Origin: Streptomyces sp. NBC_00091 | GTDB lineage: Bacteria > Actinomycetota > Actinomycetes > Streptomycetales > Streptomycetaceae | Assembly: GCF_026343185.1 (NCBI RefSeq) | Contig: NZ_JAPEMA010000001.1 | Span: 1,116,001 to 1,180,000 of the forward strand | Direction of reading: 5' to 3' | DNA length: 64,000 bases | Shown here: positions 7,130 to 15,600 of the stretch, piece by piece | How the letters are laid out: every line of letters starts with the position of its first letter | How positions within the stretch are numbered: position 1 is the stretch's first letter | Notes under the pieces: generated by a model | Seen by the model: the letters and a program-made list of their open reading frames with translations, nothing else | Databases searched by the model: none | What the model was told of the DNA's origin: nothing | Made by a program: the position numbers and the translations under genes

Positions 7130-7779
7130 TGCCGTTCCGCGAGATCAACTCGAAGATGATCGAGGCCCAGGTGGTCCCCGGGCAGAAGATGTACAGCCAG
7201 CGCGGGGCGATGCTCGCCTACCGCGGCGAGGTCTCCTTCACCCCGAGCATCACCGGCGGCCAGGGCGGGGTCATGGGCATGGTCGGGCGCCGCGTGGCGA
7301 ACGAGCAGACCCCGCTGATGACGGTCGAGGGCAGCGGCACCGTGATGTTCGGCCACGGCGGCCACCACATCCAGGTGATCAGCCTCTCCGGCGAGACCCT
7401 CTACGTGGAGGCCGACCGGCTGCTCGCCTTCGACGGCACCCTCCAGCAGGGCACCATGTTCATGGGCTCGCAGGGCGGTGTCATGGGCATGGTGCGCGGC
7501 CAGGTCACCGGCCAGGGCCTCTTCACCACCACCCTCAAGGGCCACGGCTCGGTCGCCGTGATGGCCCACGGCGGAGTCATCGAGCTCCCCATCACCCCGA
7601 ACCGGCCGGTCCACGTCGACCCGCAGGCGTACGTGGCCCACCACGGGGACGTCAGGAACAAGCTCTCCACCGCGCTCGGCTGGCGCGACATGGTGGGGCG
7701 CGGCTCGGGCGAGGCGTTCCAGCTGGAGCTGTCCGGCCAGGGAGCCGTCTTCGTACAGGCCTCGGAGGAGAAGCTGTGA
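7129..7779 (+). CDS. AIM24 family protein, copy 2
   Basis: A 216-residue paralogue of its neighbours. It repeats the same scaffold: AMLAYRGEVSF, GGVMGMVGRRVANEQTPLMT, TLYVEADRLLAFDGTLQQG, and VDPQAYVAHHGD. The internal doubling of GGVMGMV(G/R)R/GQV suggests a two-fold pseudo-repeat. It starts one base inside the previous stop and overlaps the next gene by GTGA, so all three are translationally coupled. No signal peptide; a cytoplasmic assembly of three subunits is an inference. Confidence 0.88.
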   Translation: MPFREINSKMIEAQVVPGQKMYSQRGAMLAYRGEVSFTPSITGGQGGVMGMVGRRVANEQTPLMTVEGSGTVMFGHGGHHIQVISLSGETLYVEADRLLAFDGTLQQGTMFMGSQGGVMGMVRGQVTGQGLFTTTLKGHGSVAVMAHGGVIELPITPNRPVHVDPQAYVAHHGDVRNKLSTALGWRDMVGRGSGEAFQLELSGQGAVFVQASEEKL

Positions 7780-8609
7780 CCTTTGGACCCCCGATGGGCG
7801 GCGCCGCGCCGGGCGGGCCGGGCGGCCCGACCGTCTTCGACCCGTACAGCCTGCCCTCCGACGACAACGTGAACGCGTACACCTTCTGCGTGGAGCTCAA
7901 GGGGAGCCAGTGGTTCCTGCAGAAGGGCAAGATGATCGCCTACTACGGGCGCATCGAGTTCAACGGCATCGGCAACGGCCGCTTCGACCGCCTGCTGCGC
8001 ACCAGCTTCCACTCGCCGCTGCACGCCAGCGACTGGGTGGTGGCCGAGGGGCAGGGCAAGATGCTGCTGGCCGACCGGGCCTTCGACGTGAACTCGTACG
8101 ACCTGGATAATGGAAACCTGACCATCCGGTCGGGGAACCTGCTCGCCTACGAGCCCACGCTGGCCCTCAAGCAGTCGATCGTCCCGGGCTTCCTGACCCT
8201 GATCGGAACCGGGAAGTTCGTGGCGGCGTCCAACGGACCGGTGGTCTTCATGGAGCCGCCGCTGCGCGTGGACCCGCAGGCGCTGGTGGGCTGGGCGGAC
8301 TGCCCGTCCCCCTGCCACCACTACGACCACGGCTACATGTCCGGCGTGATCGGCGGGCTGCGCTCGCTGACCGGCATCGGCGGCACCTCGGGCGAGGAGC
8401 ACCAGTTCGAGTTCGTCGGCGCGGGGACGGTACTGCTGCAGTCGACCGAGCTGCTGATGGCGGAGCATGCGGTCGGCGCGGTGGGCGCCGGGGCGGCCAC
8501 GGGCAACGCCCAGGGCGTTCCGGGGGCCGGCCAGGGTCCGCTGGGGCAGCTGGGCGTACCGCGGATGCCGGGGCAGCTCGGCGATCTCCAGCGGCGGTTC
8601 GGTCTGTGA
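7776..8609 (+). CDS. AIM24 family protein, copy 3 (extended)
   Basis: A 277-residue third paralogue beginning at GTG 7776. It differs by a glycine/proline-rich N-terminal lead (FGPPMGGAAPGGPGGP), an insertion with CPSPCHHYDHGYMSG that could bind metal, and a Gly/Gln/Pro-rich C-terminal tail of about 50 residues. The AIM24 core (KGKMIAYYGRIEF, VDPQALVGW, GTSGEEHQFEFVGAGTV) is intact. It is the last gene of the coupled operon. Confidence 0.85.
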   Translation: MTFGPPMGGAAPGGPGGPTVFDPYSLPSDDNVNAYTFCVELKGSQWFLQKGKMIAYYGRIEFNGIGNGRFDRLLRTSFHSPLHASDWVVAEGQGKMLLADRAFDVNSYDLDNGNLTIRSGNLLAYEPTLALKQSIVPGFLTLIGTGKFVAASNGPVVFMEPPLRVDPQALVGWADCPSPCHHYDHGYMSGVIGGLRSLTGIGGTSGEEHQFEFVGAGTVLLQSTELLMAEHAVGAVGAGAATGNAQGVPGAGQGPLGQLGVPRMPGQLGDLQRRFGL

Positions 8610-8649
8610 GGCCCCCTGACCTGCGGGGACCGGGCCGATCTTCCTATTT

Positions 8650-8679
8650 TTGTACGTAATTCAACTTCTTAGGTAGAGT
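8650..8679 (+). promoter_or_regulatory. Promoter of marR-like gene
   Basis: TTGTAC at 8650-8655 and TAGAGT at 8674-8679 are separated by 18 bp in an unusually AT-rich patch. Initiation seven bases past the -10 falls on the A of the ATG at 8686, and there is no ribosome site, so the mRNA is probably leaderless. Confidence 0.65.
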
Positions 8680-8685
8680 TCTTTC

Positions 8686-9171
8686 ATGGAGACGATGGAG
8701 ACCGAGACGGCCACTCGCTGGCTCACCGACGCCGAACAGTGCGCCTGGCGCACCCACCTGGACGTCAGCAGACTGCTGATGCACCAGCTGGAAAAGGATC
8801 TCCAGCCCTTCGGACTCACCAACAACGACTACGAGATCCTCGTGAACCTCTCGGAGTCGGAAGGCCTCCGGATGCGCATGAGCGACCTGGCCACCGCCAC
8901 ACTCCAGTCCAAGAGCCGGCTCTCCCACCAGATCACCCGCATGGAGACCGCGGGCCTGGTCCGGCGGGTGAACTGCGAGTCCGACCGCCGCGGCCTGTAC
9001 GCGGTCCTCACGGACGAGGGCATGGACACCATGCGCAAGGTCGCCCCGCACCACGTGGCGTCCGTCCGGGAGCACTTCATCGACCTGCTGCCGCCGGAGG
9101 CCCTGCAGGCGCTGCGCGAATCGCTGCGCCCCGTCGCGGAGCACCTGCGCGGCAACCGCGGCAAGATCTGA
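8686..9171 (+). CDS. MarR family transcriptional regulator
   Basis: A 161-residue MarR protein. The winged-helix centre shows FGLTNNDYEILVNLSES, MRMSDLATATLQSKSRLSHQ as recognition helix, and the wing NCESDRRGLYAVLT. The helical ends for dimerisation are present (LLPPEALQALRESLRPVAEH). It stands alone, with a strong terminator behind it. It is probably autoregulated through the AT-rich promoter; the ligand is unknown. Confidence 0.9.
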   Translation: METMETETATRWLTDAEQCAWRTHLDVSRLLMHQLEKDLQPFGLTNNDYEILVNLSESEGLRMRMSDLATATLQSKSRLSHQITRMETAGLVRRVNCESDRRGLYAVLTDEGMDTMRKVAPHHVASVREHFIDLLPPEALQALRESLRPVAEHLRGNRGKI

Positions 9172-9186
9172 ACGACCAGTAGCGCG

Positions 9187-9220
9187 GAAAGGGCGGGGAG
9201 CACCGGCTCCCCGCCCTTTC
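9187..9220. terminator. Bidirectional terminator, marR-like / meaB
   Basis: GAAAGGGCGGGGAGC pairs perfectly with GCTCCCCGCCCTTTC around the loop ACCG. It serves two convergent genes. Confidence 0.85.
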
Positions 9221-9235
9221 GCGTTCGCGCCGGAA

Positions 9236-10198
9236 TCAGCCCTCGGTCAGCGTCGCCAACAGCTCGTCGGCGGCCGCGTACGGGTCCAGCTCGCCCACGG
9301 CCACCCTGGCGGCCAGCGCCCCCAGGTGCCGGTCCCCGTGCACATCGGCCAGACGCCCACGCAGCGCGGTGATCGCGATCGTCTCGACCTCCCGCGCCGC
9401 CCGGCCCGCCCTCCGCTCGGCCAGCACCCCGCGCTCGTCCATCCACGCGCGGTGCTTCTCCAGCGCCTCGACCAGCTCGTCGATGCCCTGCCCGCGGGCC
9501 GCGACCGTCTTCACGATCGGCGGCCTCCAGTCACCGGGCCCCCGGGTCTCGCCCAGGCCCAGCATGTGGTTCAGCTCACGGGCGGTCGCGTCCGCGCCGT
9601 CCCGGTCCGCCTTGTTCACCACGTACACGTCGCCGATCTCCAGGATCCCGGCCTTCGCGGCCTGGATCCCGTCGCCCATCCCCGGGGCCAGCAGCACCAC
9701 CGAGGTGTCGGCCTGCGAGGCGATCTCCACCTCCGACTGCCCGACCCCGACCGTCTCGACCAGGATCACCTCGCAGCCGGCCGCGTCCAGCACCCGGATC
9801 GCCTGCGGAGCCGCCCAGGCCAGGCCCCCGAGGTGCCCCCGGGTGGCCATGGAGCGGATGTAGACCCCGGGGTCGGAGGCGTGGTCCGACATCCGGACCC
9901 GGTCGCCGAGCAGCGCCCCGCCCGAGAAGGGCGAGGACGGGTCCACCGCGAGCACGCCGACCCGCTTGCCCGCCTTGCGGTAGGCGCTGACCAGGGCCGA
10001 GGTCGAGGTCGACTTGCCGACGCCCGGGGAGCCGGTCAGCCCGACCACGTACGCGCCGCCGGTCAGCGGGGCCAGGGCGGCCATCACCTCGCGCAGTTGC
10101 GGGGACGCCCCCTCGACCAGTGAGATCAGCCGGGCCACGGCCCGCGGCCGGCCCTCGCGGGCCTGTGCCACCAGCGTGGGGACGTCCACCGTCGCCAT
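9236..10198 (-). CDS. meaB: Methylmalonyl-CoA mutase-associated GTPase MeaB
   Basis: A 320-residue G3E-type GTPase. The Walker A loop reads GLTGSPGVGKSTST; VDPSSPFSGGALLGDRVRM, VETVGVGQSEVEI and NKADRDGADAT follow as in MeaB/ArgK. It protects and reloads methylmalonyl-CoA mutase with adenosylcobalamin. Start is ATG 10198 (MATVDVPTLVAQAREG). The open frame continues upstream into the thiolase gene but without similarity. The adjacent thiolase and methylmalonyl-CoA epimerase and the cobalamin adenosyltransferase at 30647 fit the same pathway. Confidence 0.95.
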   Translation of the reverse strand: MATVDVPTLVAQAREGRPRAVARLISLVEGASPQLREVMAALAPLTGGAYVVGLTGSPGVGKSTSTSALVSAYRKAGKRVGVLAVDPSSPFSGGALLGDRVRMSDHASDPGVYIRSMATRGHLGGLAWAAPQAIRVLDAAGCEVILVETVGVGQSEVEIASQADTSVVLLAPGMGDGIQAAKAGILEIGDVYVVNKADRDGADATARELNHMLGLGETRGPGDWRPPIVKTVAARGQGIDELVEALEKHRAWMDERGVLAERRAGRAAREVETIAITALRGRLADVHGDRHLGALAARVAVGELDPYAAADELLATLTEG

Positions 10199-10206
10199 AC
10201 GGGCAC

Positions 10207-11409
10207 CTACGCCTTCGGGACGCGGATCACGAGGGCGTCGCCCTGGCCGCCGCCGCCGCAGAGGGCGGCCGCGCCGGTCCCGCCGCCGCGGCGCTTGAGC
10301 TCGAGCGCCAGGTGCAGCACCACGCGGGCACCGGACATGCCGATCGGGTGGCCCAGGGCAATGGCCCCGCCGTTGACGTTCACCTTTTCCGGGGTCACGC
10401 CGAGGTCCTTCATTGACTGCACGGCGACCGCCGCGAAGGCCTCGTTGATCTCGATGAGGTCCAGGTCGGAGACCTCCAGGCCGTCCTTCTTCAGGGCGTG
10501 CAGGATCGCGTTCGAAGGCTGCGACTGGAGCGAGTTGTCGGGGCCGGCCACGTTGCCGTGGGCGCCGATCTCGGCGAGCCACTCCAGGCCCAGCTCCTCG
10601 GCCTTGGCCTTGCTCATCACGACCACGGCGGCGGCGCCGTCGCTGATCTGGGAGGAGGTGCCGGCCGTGATCGTGCCGTCCCGGGTGAACGCCGGGCGCA
10701 GCTTGCCCAGGGACTCGGCCGTGGTCTCGGGGCGGATGCCCTCGTCGGCGGAGAAGATGACCGGGTCGCCCTTGCGCTGCGGGATCTCGACCGGGGTGAT
10801 CTCGGCCTCGAAGACGCCGTTCTTCTGCGCGGCGGCGGCCCGCTGGTGGGAGGCGGCGGCGAACTCGTCCTGCGGGGCGCGCTCGATGCCCAGGCGGGTG
10901 TTGTGCGTCTCGGTGGACAGGCCCATCGGGATGCCTTCAAAGGCGTCGGTGAGGCCGTCGTGGGCCATCGCGTCGAGCATCTCGATCGCGCCGTACTTGT
11001 AGCCCTCGCGGGACTTCGGCAGCAGGTGCGGTGCGTTGGTCATCGACTCCTGGCCGCCCGCGACCACGATGTCGAACTCCCCGGCGCGGATGAGCTGGTC
11101 GGCGAGCGCGATGGCGTCCAGGCCCGACAGACACACCTTGTTGATGGTGAGCGCGGGCACGTTCATGGGGATGCCAGCCTTGACGGCGGCCTGGCGGGCG
11201 GGAATCTGGCCCGCGCCGGCCTGGAGCACCTGGCCCATGATCACGTACTGGACCTGGTCGCCGGAGATCCCGGCCCGCTCCAGGGCGGACTTGATGGCGA
11301 AGCCGCCGAGGTCGGCACCCGAGAAGGACTTCAGCGAGCCGAGCAGCCGCCCCATGGGCGTGCGGGCCCCGGCGACGATCACTGAGGTGGTGTTGTTCGT
11401 TCCGGACAT
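10207..11409 (-). CDS. Acetyl-CoA C-acetyltransferase (thiolase)
   Basis: A 400-residue thiolase starting at ATG 11409 ([20 protein letters not shown]). The acylated cysteine is in [10 protein letters not shown], the histidine in [17 protein letters not shown] and the second cysteine in [11 protein letters not shown]. Length and motifs fit biosynthetic thiolases that condense two acetyl-CoA or cleave acetoacetyl-CoA. It ends 8 bases before meaB and is very likely co-transcribed with it. Divergent from the epimerase gene. Confidence 0.95.
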   Translation of the reverse strand: MSGTNNTTSVIVAGARTPMGRLLGSLKSFSGADLGGFAIKSALERAGISGDQVQYVIMGQVLQAGAGQIPARQAAVKAGIPMNVPALTINKVCLSGLDAIALADQLIRAGEFDIVVAGGQESMTNAPHLLPKSREGYKYGAIEMLDAMAHDGLTDAFEGIPMGLSTETHNTRLGIERAPQDEFAAASHQRAAAAQKNGVFEAEITPVEIPQRKGDPVIFSADEGIRPETTAESLGKLRPAFTRDGTITAGTSSQISDGAAAVVVMSKAKAEELGLEWLAEIGAHGNVAGPDNSLQSQPSNAILHALKKDGLEVSDLDLIEINEAFAAVAVQSMKDLGVTPEKVNVNGGAIALGHPIGMSGARVVLHLALELKRRGGGTGAAALCGGGGQGDALVIRVPKA

Positions 11410-11546
11410 GAGGCACAGCCCCTTGAGGATGAGGAGTGAACGAGGGTTTACCCGAATGTACTGAGCGGTACCCGCGCAGTCATCGGGCAGTCGGTGTGAT
11501 CGCTGGCACGTTGCGTAACCACGCTCCTCGGCGGTGCACTGGTCCC

Positions 11547-11984
11547 ATGCTGACAAGAATCGACCACATCGGGATCGCCTGCTTCGACCTGGACAAGACC
11601 GTCGAGTTCTACCGTGCCACGTACGGGTTCGAGGTGTTCCACACCGAGGTCAACGAGGAGCAGGGCGTCCGCGAGGCCATGCTCAAGATCAACGAGACCT
11701 CCGACGGCGGCGCCTCGTACCTCCAGCTCCTGGAGCCCACCCGCGAGGACTCCGCGGTGGGCAAGTGGCTGGCCAAGAACGGCGAGGGCGTGCACCACAT
11801 CGCCTTCGGCACGGCGGACGTGGACGGCGACGCGGAGGCCATCCGCGGCAAGGGCGTCCGGGTCCTCTACGACGAGCCCCGCACCGGCTCCATGGGCTCC
11901 CGGATCACCTTCCTCCACCCCAAGGACTGCCACGGAGTCCTGACCGAACTGGTCACGAGCAACCCTCAGAGCGCCGACCACTAA
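11547..11984 (+). CDS. mce: Methylmalonyl-CoA epimerase
   Basis: A 145-residue vicinal oxygen chelate protein made of two paired beta-alpha-beta-beta-beta units. The metal ligands lie in [12 protein letters not shown] (His), [20 protein letters not shown] (His) and [15 protein letters not shown] (Glu). It interconverts the 2R and 2S forms of methylmalonyl-CoA. It is divergent from the thiolase-meaB pair with a 137-bp shared region. No clear ribosome site precedes the ATG. Confidence 0.95.
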   Translation: MLTRIDHIGIACFDLDKTVEFYRATYGFEVFHTEVNEEQGVREAMLKINETSDGGASYLQLLEPTREDSAVGKWLAKNGEGVHHIAFGTADVDGDAEAIRGKGVRVLYDEPRTGSMGSRITFLHPKDCHGVLTELVTSNPQSADH

Positions 11985-12001
11985 AGCGGTCGGCTTGCGT
12001 T

Positions 12002-12030
12002 ACGGCACACCACTGGCGGTGGTGTGCCGT
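12002..12030. terminator. Terminator downstream of mce
   Basis: ACGGCACACCAC pairs perfectly with GTGGTGTGCCGT across a 5-nt loop, 18 bases past the mce stop. It also marks where the tnpB remnant loses similarity. Confidence 0.7.
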
Positions 12031-12325
12031 CCGCGTCCGGCCACCCGGGCCTGCCGAGGTGGCCGGCCCGTAGGTTCGCCCTCAGGGTCGTATAGGCGTC
12101 TCAGGTCTTCTTGATCACATGCTGCGCGGCCTGGGCGCCCAGCCCCCACTCGGCCTTGACCTCGGCATACGTGTGCCGATGTAACGTGAAGTTCCGGTAG
12201 ACCCCCCGCTCGAAGGTCACCGTGCCGACCCACGAGGCTGCCGCGTTGCAGGCATGCAGGGTCACCTCGAGTGCCTCCGCCTGCGAGGGCGTCGGCAACA
12301 GCTTGACCTGCACCACGAGCTTCAC
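12031..12325 (-). pseudogene. TnpB-like transposase remnant, N-terminal piece
   Basis: From the GTG at 12325 the minus strand reads KLVVQVKLLPTPSQAEALEV, then RNFTLHRHTYAEVKAEWGLG and AAQHVIKKT, the N-terminus of an actinobacterial TnpB family different from the intact copy at 2556. A TGA at about 12101 replaces what is normally a Cys codon; beyond it the frame continues DAYTTLRANLRAGHLGRPG before similarity ends near 12031. No RuvC residues or zinc ribbon remain, so it is a dead fragment of a roughly 400-residue gene. Confidence 0.8.
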
Positions 12326-12626
12326 GTCAACGACGCTACGTGTCCCGGTTGAGGCGCACATTCGAACACCGTAAACCCGGCGCCGGGGCCGGGCGAGGGC
12401 ATTGCCTGCCGAGTCGATCCGGAGCGCCTGCGCAACAGCGCACTGATGTCCCCATTCCCCGGCCGGTAGAGTGGCCATGGCTCGGCCGGGGTTCGGTGCG
12501 GAACGGGGTCGGGGCCTGCAAGCCCTGCCCCGACATCTGACACCATTCGCTGGGGGCGTCGTTCAGCGGGCGAGCGATGCTCATTTGGGAGTGAGCTTGC
12601 GACCAGGGGACGGATGGGACCGCGCT

Positions 12627-15600
12627 GTGCGGGGCTACGAAAGCCAGGAGAGCCATCAGGCCGAGGCCGACCATCTCTCGCGCTTCGAGGCCGAGATGGA
12701 GCGGCTGAAGAAGGAGCGCGGGAAGGCCGTCCAGCACGCCGAGGACCTGGGGTACCAGGTCGAGGTGCTGCGCGCCAAGCTCCATGAGGTACGCCGCAAT
12801 CTCGCGTCCCGCCCTGCCTACGACGGCGCGGACATGGGCTACCAGGCGGAGCAGCTGCTGCGCAACGCCCAGGTCCAGGCCGACCAGATGCGCTCCGACG
12901 CCGAGCGCGAGCTGCGCGACGCCCGGGCGCAGACCCAGCGGATCCTGCAGGAGCACGCCGAGCACCAGGCGCGCCTCCAGGCCGAGCTGCACTCCGAGGC
13001 GGTCAACCGGCGCCAGCGCCTGGACCAGGAGCTCAACGAGCGCCGCCAGACGGTCGAGGCGCACGTCAACGAGAACGTCGCCTGGGCCGAGCAGCTGCGC
13101 GCCCGTACGGAGTCCCAGGCCCGGCGGCTCATGGAGGAGTCCCGCGCCGAGGCCGAGCAGGCGCTGAACGCCGCCCGCGCCGAGGCCGCCCGGACCGCCG
13201 AGGAGGCCCGCCGCCGGCTCGCCGCCGACGCGGAGGCCGCGCGCACCGAGGCCGAGGCCACGCTGCTGCGCGCCCGCAAGGAGGCCGAGCGGCTGCTGGG
13301 CGCCGCCTCCACGCAGGCCCAGGAGGCCACCGAGCACGCGGAGCGGATCCGCAGCACCACCACCGCCGAGGCCGAGCAGACCCGGCAGCAGACCATGGAC
13401 CTCGGCCGGGTGGCCGAGGCGCGGGTCCAGGAGGCCGACGGGGCGCTGCGCGCGGCCCGGGCGGAGGCGGAGACCCTGCTCGCGGAGGCCAAGGAGAGCG
13501 CCGCCCGGCAGCTCGCCTCGGCGGAGTCCGTCAACGAGCAGCGCACCCGCACCGCGAAGGAGCAGGTCGCCCGGCTGGTCGGCGAGGCCACGAAGGAGGC
13601 CGAGGTCCTCAAGGCCGAGGCCGAACAGTCGCTGGCCGATGCCCGCGCCGAGGCGGAGCGGCTGCGTACGGAGGCCGGCGAGCGGGCCCGTACGGCCGCC
13701 GCCGAGGACACGGCGGCGCAGCTGGCGAAGGCGGCCCGCACCGCGGAGGACGTACTGAACAAGGCCTCGGAGGACGCGCGGGCGACGACCCGCGCCGCCT
13801 CCGAGGAGGCCGAGCGGATCCGCCGCGAGGCGGAGGCCGAGTCGGAGCGGCTGCGTGCCCAGGCGGCGGCCACGGCCGATGAGCTCAAGGGCGCGGCGAA
13901 GGACGACACCGAGGAGTACCGGGCCCGCACCGTCGAACTCCAGGAGGAGGCGCGGCGGCTGCGCGGCGAGGCCGAGCAGCTGCGCGCGGAGGCCGTCGCC
14001 GAGGGCGAGCGGATCCGCGGGGAGGCCCGTCGCGAGGCGGTGCAGCAGATCGAGGAGGCGGCCCGGACCGCCGAGGAGCTGCTGGGCAAGGCCAAGTCGG
14101 ACGCGGACGAGCTGCGCGGCGGCGCCACCGCCGAGAGCGAGCGGGTCCGCGCCGAGGCCGTGGAGCGGGCCACCACCCTGCGCCGGCAGGCGGAGGAGAC
14201 CCTGGAGCGCACCCGCGCGGAGGCCGAGCGGCTGCGCGCGGAGGCCGAGGAGCAGGCCGAGGCGCTGGCCGCCGAGGCTGACGCGGCGGCGCGGGCGCGG
14301 CGCGAGGAGACCGAGCAGGCCCTGGCGGCGAAGCGGGCGGAGGCCGACGCGGAGCTGGTCCGGCTCCAGTCGGACGCCGAGGCCCGGCTGACGTCGGCCG
14401 AGCAGACGCTGCGCGAGTCCCGGCTGGCGGCGGAGAACATCCGCAAGGAGACCACCGAGGAGAACGACCGGCTGCGGGCCGAGTCGGCGGAGCGGATCCG
14501 TACCCTCCAGGCCCAGTCGGAGGCGGAGGCCGACCAGCTGCGCTCGGAGGCCGCGCAGGACGCGGGCCGGGTCCGCGCGGAGGCCGAGCTGGTTTCCGTA
14601 CGGCTGCGCGCGGAGGCGGAGGCCGAGTCGGAGCGGCTGCGCAGTGAGGCGCAGGAGACCGCGGACCGGCTGCGCGCCGAGGCGAAGGCGGCGGCCGAGC
14701 GGGTCGCATCGGAGGCCGCGGAGGCGCTGGCCGCCGCTCAGGAGGAGGCCGCCCGGCGTCGCCGGGAGGCCGAGGAGACCCTGTCGGCGGCGCGGACGGA
14801 CGCGGGCAACGAGCGGGCGCAGGCCCGTGAGCAGAACGAGGAGCTGCTGGCGCAGGCCCGCAAGCGCTCGGAGGAGGCGCAGGCCGAGGCGGCCCGCCTG
14901 ACCGAGGAGGCGGAGCGCCGCGCGGCGGAGCTGGTCGCGGCGGCCGAGGCCACCGCGCAGCAGGTACGCGACTCCGTGGCCGGGCTGCACGAGCAGGCCG
15001 AGGAGGAGGTCGCCGGGCTGCGCAGCGCGGCGGAGCACTCGGCGGAGCGTACGCGGACCGAGGCGGAGGAGGAGGCGGACCGGGTCCGCGCCGACGCCCA
15101 CGCGGAGCGCGAGCGGGCCGGCGAGGACGCGGCGCGGGTGCGCAGCGAGGCCCGGATCGAGACGGACGCGGCGAAGGCGCTGGCGGAGCGCACGGTCGGC
15201 GACGCGATCGCCGAGGCCGAGCAGCTGCGCGCCGACACGGCCGAGTACGCGCAGCGGGTGCGCACGGAGGCGACGGACGCCCTGGCGGCGTCCGAGCGCG
15301 ACGCGGCGCGGACCCGGGCGGACGCCCGTGACGACGCGAACCGGATCCGCGGCGAGGCGGCGGAGTCCCTGGAGGCCTCGCGCGGCGAGGGCAGCCGGAT
15401 CGTGGCCGAGGCGGAGGCGGAGGCCGAGCGGCTGGCCGCCGAGGCGCTGGAGGCGGCCGAGGCCACCCGCGCGGAGGCCGCGGGCACCCTGGACGAGGCG
15501 CGCGCCGAGGGCAACCGGCTGCGTACCGAGGCCGCCGAGCAGGCGGACCGGCTCGTCACGGAGGCCGCGTCGGAGGCGGAGCGGCTGACGGCGCAGGCGG

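Noticed and set aside
7401..8468. Long minus-strand frame over the AIM24 genes
   Set aside because: Shadow of three clear plus-strand genes; the His/Gln/Val-rich translation is typical of antisense frames in this genome.
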